Assembly: GCA_947378965.1 (NCBI GenBank)
Contig: CANCMG010000004.1
Span: 1-64,000 of the forward strand
DNA length: 64,000 nucleotides
Direction of reading: 5' to 3'
DNA from: Alcaligenaceae bacterium
Lineage (GTDB): Bacteria; Pseudomonadota; Gammaproteobacteria; Burkholderiales; Burkholderiaceae_B
In this document: piece after piece, positions 43,719 through 51,143 of the stretch
Position numbering within the stretch: position 1 is the stretch's first letter
How the letters are laid out: the number at the start of each line of letters is the position of its first letter
Position numbers and translations under genes: made by a program
Notes under the pieces: generated by a model
What the model saw: the letters and a program-made list of their open reading frames with translations, nothing else
Told to the model about the DNA's origin: nothing
The model's database searches: none

Positions 43719-46469
43719 TTATTTCTTTTTCTCAAAGTCACCGGCAGCGACGCTGCTGAACTGAGCGGGTTGCAAATACTGACGTACCGCAGCGTTCAGT
43801 TGTTCAGGCGTAAGCGCTGCGATTTTCTGGTCTAAGTCAGCGGCCCACGCAAACGTACGCTCACTATCGAGGTAGCTGACCCAGGCCGAGGCAAGGCTGC
43901 CTTGCTGCGCGCGTGCGAGTTTGCGGTAGTTCAGCAGTGCCGTGATGCCATCTTTGACTTCTGTTGCCTCGAAGCCGTCTTTGACCAAACGATCAAGTTC
44001 TTGGCGAATCGCCTCTTGAACTTTGGTGCGATTTTCGGGGGCGAAGATTGCGTAGACACCCCAAGAGGCCGTGGGTTCAAAGGACGATACCGACAAGCGG
44101 CTGCGCACGTTGTAAGACAAGCCTTCTTTTTCGCGCACACGCATCCACAGGCGAGAGGTTTCAGACGACCCTAGCAAAAAGTTTGCAAGATATAGCGCAG
44201 GGTAAGCCGGATCAGTATCTTGAAGCTTTAAACCTAAGTTGGCCGTATAAAAGGCATTCGCCTTATCAGGTGTTAACGCCTGCATTTGCTCAGGCTTGAC
44301 CTCGCGATAAGGGTTGCTGATACGCGTGTAAGGTGCACCAGGAGCCCAAGTGCTTAAGGCCTTGGTCACGGTTTGTTCAAAGCTCGCAGGATTAAAGTGC
44401 CCCACGATACCGATCGATACCTTGCTGGCTCCGTAAAACGTCTTGTGAAAGTTCACCAGGTCGTTGCGTTTGAGGCTCGTGACGGCAGCTAAAGACTCTT
44501 CGAAACTAGGCATATAACGAATATCGTCTTTTGCCCACGGATTGTCGTGACGCGTGAGCATGCGCGAAGCAATCGCGGTTGGCTCGGTCATTGAGCTTTT
44601 TAGGCTTGTGGTGAGTTTGCTGGTGTATTCGTCGAGTTGCTCTTGCGCAAAGTTAGCGTGTTGCACCACCTCAAACACCAGTGCCACCAGCGCATCGATA
44701 TTGGCATGTGTGGTCGACACGCTAATCGTCAAATCAGTACCCGAGCCCGAAATACCAACTTCTCCCCCGAGTGCGTCAATACGATCACCAATTTGCTCGC
44801 GCGTCAGGGTATCGGTGCCCTTGAGCAAAAGATCTGCCGTCACAATCGCGTTCAAGCGCTGGCCTTTTAAGGCCTCGACGCTACCGAACTGCAGAGCGAT
44901 GGTGGCATTGACTCGATCGCCACGCGCTTCTTTTGGCAGCATGGCGAGTTTGACTGAGCCCTTGGGCACGGTGAGCGTTTTGCGTTGCGTGAGCGCGTCG
45001 ATGTTTGCGGGGTCTGGGTCAAAGGCTTCGGCCTGTTTGAGTTGGGTGTTGCCGGTATAGCCTGCCAAGTCTTTTTGTAGATCAGGAATCGCCACCAACG
45101 GTGCGCGCACAGGTTTTTCGGTCGGTATGTATTGCCCTTGCGTACGATTGGCACGCGTCAGATAGTCTTGCCCGACACGTTGCGCTTGCTCAAGGGTCAC
45201 TGCGCGAATACGGTCGCGCGAGACAAACAGCATACGCCAGTCGCCCACGGCGATGGCCTCAGACAGTACTGAGCTGATTTTTTGGGCATCACTAAACATC
45301 TGATCCCAGCTTTTGAGCCACTGGTTGCGCACACGCTCAAGTTCTTCGGCTGTGAACGGTTGCTTGGCGAGCGACTCAATCGTGGTCGTGAGTGTGTCAA
45401 GTGCCTTGGCTTGATCGGTGCCGGGCTCGAGGGTCGCCCCGAACATCACGATGCCTGGCGCATATTCGTCCATCGTAAAGCCCAGCACGCTTGCGGCCTG
45501 CTTGGTGGGTACCAGCGCCTTGTAGAGTCGGCCAGACGGGGTGTCGGCGATCATCATGCTCGCGAGATCGAGCGCCGAAAAGTCGACGTGTGAAGCAGGG
45601 GGCACGTGGTACATCGTCGCAACGAGTGGCGAGCCTCCGGTGCGGCGCAGCGTAATCGCTCGTTCGCCATCTTGTACTGGCTCGACGGTGTACTCGGGTG
45701 ACAGCTTGCGGGTTGGCTTTGGAATACTGGCAAAGGCACCAATGACATCCTTCAGCGCAGCTTGAGGATCGAATTTTCCGGCAATGATCAAGACGGCGTT
45801 GTCGGGTTGATAGTGCGTGCGATAAAACGCCTGCAACTGACCAATATCGACATTTTCGACATCAGAGCGTGCACCAATAGGGGTCTTGCCGTAGTTATGC
45901 CACTGAAAAGCAACCCCCAGCATCTTTTGCCAAAGCATTTGAAAGGGATTGTTTTCGCCGCTTTCCATCTCGTTGCGTACCACCGTCATTTCGGTGTCGA
46001 GGTCTTCACGTTTGATCGTTGAGTTGATCATGGCATCGGCTTGCCAGCCGATATACCATTTAAGGGTGTCAGGATTGGCAGCAAAGCTTGCGTAATAGTT
46101 GGTGCGGTCAGTCGAGGTTGAACCGTTTGCTTGCAACCCACGCTTTGAAAATTCACCTAACGCGTTTGGAGTGTTTGGTGTGCCCTTGAAGAGCATGTGC
46201 TCAAGCAGGTGCGCCATGCCGGTTTCGCCATAGTTTTCGTGGCGCGAACCTACAAGGTAGGTCATGTTGACCGTGGTGGTCGGTTTAGAGTCGTCGGGTG
46301 CCAGCAAAATGCGCAAGCCGTTGACCTCAAGCCTGTACTCAGTGATTCCTTCGACGCTTGTGACCGCTGTGACCCCTGCTGGTAGGGTGAGTTCTGTACT
46401 TTGGGCCGCTGCGATAAAAAAGAGAGAACCCAGTAAAGCGCACTTCAAGGCACGGGTAAGCAGCCACAT
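43719..46469 (-). CDS. M16-family zinc metallopeptidase, tandem-domain periplasmic form
   Basis: A 916-residue protease precursor with a signal peptide (about residues 1-24). The inverted zinc motif HxxEH occurs as HLLEH at 87-91 in the first M16 domain. A second M16 domain in the C-terminal half lacks a zinc motif and contains the R/Y substrate-binding pattern. The length and layout match PqqL-like or processing-peptidase-type fusions in proteobacteria. Substrates are unknown; periplasmic peptide turnover is likely. It stands alone on the minus strand, with 73 bp to the VWA gene upstream. Confidence 0.88.
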   Translation of the reverse strand: MWLLTRALKCALLGSLFFIAAAQSTELTLPAGVTAVTSVEGITEYRLEVNGLRILLAPDDSKPTTTVNMTYLVGSRHENYGETGMAHLLEHMLFKGTPNTPNALGEFSKRGLQANGSTSTDRTNYYASFAANPDTLKWYIGWQADAMINSTIKREDLDTEMTVVRNEMESGENNPFQMLWQKMLGVAFQWHNYGKTPIGARSDVENVDIGQLQAFYRTHYQPDNAVLIIAGKFDPQAALKDVIGAFASIPKPTRKLSPEYTVEPVQDGERAITLRRTGGSPLVATMYHVPPASHVDFSALDLASMMIADTPSGRLYKALVPTKQAASVLGFTMDEYAPGIVMFGATLEPGTDQAKALDTLTTTIESLAKQPFTAEELERVRNQWLKSWDQMFSDAQKISSVLSEAIAVGDWRMLFVSRDRIRAVTLEQAQRVGQDYLTRANRTQGQYIPTEKPVRAPLVAIPDLQKDLAGYTGNTQLKQAEAFDPDPANIDALTQRKTLTVPKGSVKLAMLPKEARGDRVNATIALQFGSVEALKGQRLNAIVTADLLLKGTDTLTREQIGDRIDALGGEVGISGSGTDLTISVSTTHANIDALVALVFEVVQHANFAQEQLDEYTSKLTTSLKSSMTEPTAIASRMLTRHDNPWAKDDIRYMPSFEESLAAVTSLKRNDLVNFHKTFYGASKVSIGIVGHFNPASFEQTVTKALSTWAPGAPYTRISNPYREVKPEQMQALTPDKANAFYTANLGLKLQDTDPAYPALYLANFLLGSSETSRLWMRVREKEGLSYNVRSRLSVSSFEPTASWGVYAIFAPENRTKVQEAIRQELDRLVKDGFEATEVKDGITALLNYRKLARAQQGSLASAWVSYLDSERTFAWAADLDQKIAALTPEQLNAAVRQYLQPAQFSSVAAGDFEKKK

Positions 46470-46542
46470 ATGAGCAATCCAAAAAGATGTGAATGAACCT
46501 GTTTGAGCGCAAGCACTCGAAAAGGTTCATTCGAGAGGCGAA

Positions 46543-47715
46543 TTACTTAGAAAGCAGACGCATCGCCTGTTCAATCCCCGAGACCGTCACCGGAAACATC
46601 TTGTCCTGAACGATGTTACGAATCAGGGCGATGGATTGTCGATATTGCCAAGAAGCTTGTGGTTCAGGGTTGAGCCAAACAGCTTTGGGCCAAGTCGTAA
46701 TCATGCGCTGCAACCATTCGGCGCCAGGCTCTTTGTTGTAGTGCTCGACTGAGCCGCCCGGCTGCAAGATTTCGTACGGGCTCATCGTGGCGTCGCCAAC
46801 AAAAATCAGTCGCCAGTCAGCGTTAAATTTGCGCAACACATCTTGCGTTTCAAAACGCTCCATTTGCCGACGTCGGTTTGATTTCCAGAGGTGCTCGTAG
46901 GGGCAGTTATGAAAATAATAGACTTCTAAGTGCTTGAACTCGCTGCTCGCCGCTGAGAACAACTCTTCAACGCGGGCGATGTGGTCATCCATGCTGCCAC
47001 CCACATCCAGCAACATCAAGACCTTTACATTGTTATGGCGCTCGGGAACCATTTTGATGTCAAGGTATCCTGCGTTGCGGGCGGTGCTGGTGATGGTGTC
47101 GTCTAGATCGAGCTCAAAATCTGAGCCCTCACGGGCAAAGCGGCGCAAACGTCGCAAGGCGACTTTGAAGTTGCGGGTACCAAGTTCAATTGAATCGTCG
47201 TAGTCTCTAAAGTTGCGTTCGTCCCAAACCTTAACGGCAGTACGATTGCCGCCCGAGGCGCCGCCCACCCGAATGCCTTCTGGGTTAAAGCCGCCGTTGC
47301 CAAACGGCGACGTGCCGCCCGTACCGATCCATTTGCTGCCACCTTCATGGCGCTCTTTTTGCTCTTCGAGCCGTTCTTTGAACATTTCTAAAAGCTTATC
47401 AAGCCCGTGTTTTTCCAGCTCAGCTTTTTGTTCGGGTGTCAGGTGCTTTTGCAGCTCTTTGACCAACCAGTCGAGTGGAATTTTTTTGCCAGGCGGCAAA
47501 ATCTGCTCGAGGCTGCGGTAATAGCCAGCGAAGGCCCGGTCAAAGCGATCAAAGAGTGTTTCGTCTTTGATGAGGGTGGTGCGCGCCAAAAAATAAAAGT
47601 CTTCAAGCGTAGGCGGCATCAGCGGCGTTGAAAGTGCTTCAAGTAACGTCAAATACTCTTTGACAGAGACTTTGAGTTTTTGCGTACGCAGGTGGTAGAA
47701 GAAATCAACGAGCAT
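46543..47715 (-). CDS. VWA domain protein, CoxE-like
   Basis: A 390-residue cytoplasmic protein with an N-terminal helical region and a von Willebrand A domain (about residues 225-390). The MIDAS motif is present as DVGGSMD (D-x-G-x-S). A central glycine-rich stretch GTGGTSPFGNGGFNPEG links the two. Such proteins pair with MoxR-type AAA ATPases, here encoded two genes upstream, in a chaperone-like system for metalloenzyme or complex maturation. Its start overlaps the GNAT stop by 11 bp. No obvious client is encoded here, though two cytochromes c lie just beyond the ATPase gene. Confidence 0.85.
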   Translation of the reverse strand: MLVDFFYHLRTQKLKVSVKEYLTLLEALSTPLMPPTLEDFYFLARTTLIKDETLFDRFDRAFAGYYRSLEQILPPGKKIPLDWLVKELQKHLTPEQKAELEKHGLDKLLEMFKERLEEQKERHEGGSKWIGTGGTSPFGNGGFNPEGIRVGGASGGNRTAVKVWDERNFRDYDDSIELGTRNFKVALRRLRRFAREGSDFELDLDDTITSTARNAGYLDIKMVPERHNNVKVLMLLDVGGSMDDHIARVEELFSAASSEFKHLEVYYFHNCPYEHLWKSNRRRQMERFETQDVLRKFNADWRLIFVGDATMSPYEILQPGGSVEHYNKEPGAEWLQRMITTWPKAVWLNPEPQASWQYRQSIALIRNIVQDKMFPVTVSGIEQAMRLLSK

Positions 47716-48322
47716 GGCGTTTGAGCTGATAGGTTAGGTGGTCGCGAACCTCAGGCCATTCGCCTGCGATCACGCTGTACATGACGGTGTCACGCACCGT
47801 GCCATCGCGGCGCAAGGCATGATGGCGAATAGCGCCGTCGCGCTTTGCCCCGAGCCTTTCGATGGCGCGCTGCGAGGCGTAGTTAAAGTTGTCGGTACGC
47901 CAACCGACAACACCGGCGCCCAGCGTATCAAACGCGTGGGTGAGCAACAGTAGTTTGCAGGCGGTATTGACATGCGTGCGTTGCAGGCTTTTACCGTACC
48001 AGGTGTAGCCGATTTCAAGACGCGCAACGGAGGCGATGATGTCGTGGTAACGAGTGGTACCAAGGATTTTGCCAGAGGTCTCATCCTTGACCACGAAGGG
48101 CAACATGTGCCCTGCCGCCAAACCGTCGAGCGCCGTCTGAATATAGCTAGACGTTTGATCGGGCTCGGGCACTGAAGTCACCCGCAGATTCCAAAGTTCT
48201 CCGTCGCATGCCGCGGCTGTCAAGCCTTCGGCGTGCGCTTGCGAGAGTGGCTCGAGACGGACGCCCCAGCCTTGCAAGGCACAGGGCGAGGGGGCCTGCT
48301 GAAAGCCTTGATTTTTAACCAT
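47705..48322 (-). CDS. GNAT-family N-acetyltransferase (RimJ/RimL type)
   Basis: A 205-residue acetyltransferase with the Acetyltransf_3 layout: VRLEPLSQAHAEGL-type strand 1, an acetyl-CoA region near GYTWYGKSLQRTHVNTACK, and SQRAIERLGAKRDGAIRHH. Such enzymes acetylate ribosomal-protein N-termini or small molecules; the substrate here is unknown. ATG at 48322 forms an ATGGTTAA overlap with the end of the ATPase gene, favouring this start over one 16 codons earlier. It sits between MoxR-like ATPase and VWA genes that normally are adjacent. Confidence 0.85.
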   Translation of the reverse strand: MVKNQGFQQAPSPCALQGWGVRLEPLSQAHAEGLTAAACDGELWNLRVTSVPEPDQTSSYIQTALDGLAAGHMLPFVVKDETSGKILGTTRYHDIIASVARLEIGYTWYGKSLQRTHVNTACKLLLLTHAFDTLGAGVVGWRTDNFNYASQRAIERLGAKRDGAIRHHALRRDGTVRDTVMYSVIAGEWPEVRDHLTYQLKRHAR

Positions 48323-49214
48323 TGTTTGGGCCTGAAGGACGACGGGTGCTGCTGCGTGTGACGGCAGCAAGGCGTTCGAGCAATTGCAAATCTTGCTCGT
48401 TTTTAAGCAGTGCGCCAGCCAGCATCGGCACCGAGGTGGCGGCGTGCGCGTCGATCTCTGCGGGGCTGACGTCTTCTGCGATCAAGAGGCGCAGCCAGTC
48501 TAGAAACTCAGAGGTTGAAGGCTTCTTCTTCAGGCCGGGCGCTTCGCGCAACGCAAAAAACGTATCTAGTGCTGCGCGCAAGACTTCAGCGTGCAGGTTA
48601 GGAAAGTGCACGTCGACAATGCTGCGCAAGGTGTCGCGATCAGGAAAGCGAATGTAATGAAAGAAGCAGCGGCGCAGAAACGCGTCTGGCAGGTCTTTTT
48701 CGTTATTTGAAGTGATGATGACGAGCGGACGGTGAAGCGCACTAATCGTTTCACGCGTTTCGTAAACATGAAATTGCATTTGGTCGAGTTCGCGCAACAA
48801 GTCATTCGGAAACTCGATGTCGGCTTTGTCGATTTCATCGATCAGAAGCACAACAGGCGCTGGCGCAGTAAAGGCCTGCCACAGTACGCCTTGCATGATG
48901 TAGTTGCGAATATCCTTGACTTTTTCTTCGCCTAACTGCGAATCACGTAAGCGCGAGACGGCATCATATTCGTAGAGGCCTTGGTGCGCTTTCGTGGTTG
49001 ATTTGATGTGCCATTGCAGCAGGGGGCGATCCAGTGCAGCGGCAACTTCTTCGGCCAACATGGTTTTGCCAGTGCCGGGTTCGCCCTTGATGAGCAGGGG
49101 GCGCTGAAGTGTCAGGGCGGCATTGACCGCTAGTTTGAGGTCGTCGGTGGCGACATAGCGCTCGGTACCGTCAAAACGTTTGGTTTGCTCGGGATTCTGG
49201 ATCGAAGAGGTCAT
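48315..49214 (-). CDS. MoxR-like AAA+ ATPase
   Basis: A 299-residue AAA+ protein with Walker A GEPGTGKT (about 44-51), Walker B LLIDEIDKAD and sensor ITSNNEKDLPDAFLRRCFFHY. It belongs to the MoxR/CoxD group that works with VWA partners; the VWA protein at 46543-47715 is the expected partner. ATG at 49214 gives the family start; the longer frame to 49277 is less likely. It heads the operon ATPase-GNAT-VWA and is divergent from the first cytochrome c gene. Confidence 0.9.
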   Translation of the reverse strand: MTSSIQNPEQTKRFDGTERYVATDDLKLAVNAALTLQRPLLIKGEPGTGKTMLAEEVAAALDRPLLQWHIKSTTKAHQGLYEYDAVSRLRDSQLGEEKVKDIRNYIMQGVLWQAFTAPAPVVLLIDEIDKADIEFPNDLLRELDQMQFHVYETRETISALHRPLVIITSNNEKDLPDAFLRRCFFHYIRFPDRDTLRSIVDVHFPNLHAEVLRAALDTFFALREAPGLKKKPSTSEFLDWLRLLIAEDVSPAEIDAHAATSVPMLAGALLKNEQDLQLLERLAAVTRSSTRRPSGPNNG

Positions 49215-49353
49215 GAAGGGGCCGCAAAGTAAAGGTTCAATGGTAAAAGTTCGGGTGTCGAAATTTAATTTCGCCAATTATCGTACAATCTTAACGTTTT
49301 GCGGCCGAGAGTATTCTCGGATTGTTGTTCTGGTGTGACCAGAGCTCTTTTAG

Positions 49354-49752
49354 ATGAAGTTGTTCAAAATTATGTCCCCAAATCTGATGCGTTCGGGCAG
49401 TGCGTCGATTGCTCGACGACTCCCCCAAGTTTTTGTTGGCTTAGCGATGGCAGCCTTCTGTGCCTTTGCTTCAACCGGCTTTGCTGCAGAACCCGCTGTT
49501 GGTAACGCTGAGGCTGCTAAAGCGAAAGTCTCAATGTGTATTGGTTGCCATGGTATTGCTGGTTATCGTGCAAGTTTTCCTGAGGTGTACTCGGTGCCGA
49601 TGATTGCGGGTCAAAACGCAGCCTACCTGCAGGTTGCCTTGCGCGCCTATGCTTCAGGCGAGCGAACCCATCCCACCATGGATGCGATCGCAAAAAGCCT
49701 GTCAGATCAAGATATTGCTGATCTGTCCGCCTACTATGCCAAACTTAAATAA
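49354..49752 (+). CDS. Small periplasmic cytochrome c
   Basis: A 132-residue class I cytochrome c precursor: a signal peptide region to about residue 45 (cleavage near GFAAE), a heme-binding motif CIGCH, and a distal Met in THPTM. It resembles one half of cytochrome c4. The stated ATG (49354) gives a long signal region, and Met at 49375 or 49390 would give a more standard one. The next gene is another cytochrome c, 12 bp later. Both likely carry electrons to a terminal oxidase. Confidence 0.88.
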   Translation: MKLFKIMSPNLMRSGSASIARRLPQVFVGLAMAAFCAFASTGFAAEPAVGNAEAAKAKVSMCIGCHGIAGYRASFPEVYSVPMIAGQNAAYLQVALRAYASGERTHPTMDAIAKSLSDQDIADLSAYYAKLK

Positions 49753-49764
49753 CCGGGGGCTCCT

Positions 49765-50127
49765 ATGAAACATCTAAAGCTTGCCCTCTGTGGCGTTATG
49801 GTGATGATGGGTTCGAGTTTGGCTCAAGCAGCCGACCTCAACGCCGGCAAAGCCACCTGGGAAAAACTCAACTGTGCCTCTTGCCACGGGGCAGATGCCA
49901 AGTCACCGATTATGCCTGCGTACCCTATCTTGGCTGGTCAACATGCCGACTTTTTGGCGCACGCCTTGAAAGCCTATCAACGGGGTGCAGCGGGCGCGCC
50001 GGCTTCGGCCAATGTGCGTAAAAATGCCGTGATGGGTGCTTTTGCTGTGCAGCTGTCTAAGCAGGATGTCGAAAACGTTTCTGCCTGGCTTGCTTCGCAG
50101 CCAGGCCCGTTGGCTGTGCGCAGGTAA
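49765..50127 (+). CDS. Small periplasmic cytochrome c (c4/c553-like)
   Basis: A 120-residue class I cytochrome c with a signal peptide (about 1-22, cleavage near AQAAD), heme motif CASCH and a distal Met in NAVMGAFA. It forms a two-gene transcript with the preceding cytochrome; together they resemble a split di-heme c4. It converges on the DUF1841 gene, with a short TGCACCA/TGGTGCA hairpin at 50133-50149 in the gap. Confidence 0.88.
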   Translation: MKHLKLALCGVMVMMGSSLAQAADLNAGKATWEKLNCASCHGADAKSPIMPAYPILAGQHADFLAHALKAYQRGAAGAPASANVRKNAVMGAFAVQLSKQDVENVSAWLASQPGPLAVRR

Positions 50128-50155
50128 ACCGCTGCACCAAGCTGGTGCATGGCAG

Positions 50156-50584
50156 TTAATCGCGACTTGCCCGTTGGCGAATTAATTCGATATAGGTATC
50201 GCTGTCTAGTGGGGTGCCCAAGCGCTGGGACTCCCAGACGACCTGTCCCAGGCATTCCATGATCTGATGTACCGCATCGTGCCCACTCGAGCCTCGTGCC
50301 ATGGTTTCGAAGGCTTGTTTGATGCCGCGCGGGTGGTCAATCGAGAGTTGTTCGGCAATCGCTAAATGCATCGAAAGGTGCAAAAAGGGGTTGCTGCGGC
50401 CATCTTCAACCTTGAACTCTTGCGTCATCGTGTCTGGGCTTTCAAGCGCTTCATGGTATTCGGGGTGTTGCTTGATCCAGTCTAAGGCCATGGCTTCGAG
50501 CGGGGTCAATAACTCGTGGGCGCGGTCTTTGCGCCAGGTGTTAACAAAAAATTCTCGGACTTGTTCGCGCGACGGGTTAAACAT
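50156..50584 (-). CDS. DUF1841 family protein
   Basis: A 142-residue soluble protein of a family widespread in beta- and gammaproteobacteria, function unknown. The N-terminal FNPSREQVREFFVNTWRK and the central NPFLHLSMHLAIAEQLSID are strongly conserved family segments. ATG at 50584 fits the family start; an in-frame extension reaching 50716 is low-complexity and not conserved. There are no metal motifs beyond the clustered His. It is transcribed convergently to the cytochromes. Confidence 0.87.
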   Translation of the reverse strand: MFNPSREQVREFFVNTWRKDRAHELLTPLEAMALDWIKQHPEYHEALESPDTMTQEFKVEDGRSNPFLHLSMHLAIAEQLSIDHPRGIKQAFETMARGSSGHDAVHQIMECLGQVVWESQRLGTPLDSDTYIELIRQRASRD

Positions 50585-50789
50585 GGGACTCCGTGACAGA
50601 AAGTCGTATGCAAGCATACAAAGCTGTCCATATAGTGAAACAACAGGTCGGAAATGCCCAAATATAGGGCATACCCCAATGTAACAATACCCTTGAAGGT
50701 GCAAAATCTTTTTCATGCAGGTGAGGGGACAAGGCTCTGCATGAGCAAGCTAGCAGCATCGGCTTCATAACAAAAAGCAGGGCTCTAAT

Positions 50790-50834
50790 AAAAAAAAATC
50801 GCACAACGGCTGGCACTTTGGTGTCAGCCGTTGT
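50790..50834 (-). terminator. Strong minus-strand intrinsic terminator-like hairpin upstream of the symporter operon
   Basis: ACAACGGCTGGCAC (50803-50816) and GTGTCAGCCGTTGT (50821-50834) form a 14-bp stem with a TTTG loop. On the minus strand it is followed by GCGA and nine T (A-run 50790-50798). No minus-strand gene lies immediately to its right, so it may end an antisense or small RNA. Confidence 0.65.
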
Positions 50835-50870
50835 CGCTTATACCCACCAAGTTGTATATTTTAGGCGATC

Positions 50871-51143
50871 ATGCGCCCCGCTCAAGCCTACTCTCGCACC
50901 CGTTACTGGCGCCATAATCTCTTGCTGATTGTGGGGCTGTTGTGCCTTTGGTGGTTGGTGACCTTCGTGCCAGCTTATTTCGCACTTGAATTAAGTCAAT
51001 ATCTCATTTTCGGCTGGCCATTTTCGTTTTGGATGGCAGCCTTCGGTGCTCCGCTTGTCTTTTTGCTGATTGTTGGGCTCTACGCCTGGTGGATGGCTCG
51101 CTGCGACCAACGCGCTCGTCGCGCCCCTCAAGCGGGCGACTGA
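50871..51143 (+). CDS. DUF4212 small subunit of sodium:solute symporter
   Basis: A 90-residue membrane protein with two hydrophobic helices (about residues 18-38 and 48-72), YWRHNLLLIVGLLCLWW and FPFSFWMAAFGAP-like segments typical of DUF4212 proteins. These accompany acetate-permease-like symporters of the VC_2705 group and are thought to be an accessory subunit. The TGA stop is directly followed by the GTG start of the symporter, so the two are coupled. Confidence 0.9.
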   Translation: MRPAQAYSRTRYWRHNLLLIVGLLCLWWLVTFVPAYFALELSQYLIFGWPFSFWMAAFGAPLVFLLIVGLYAWWMARCDQRARRAPQAGD

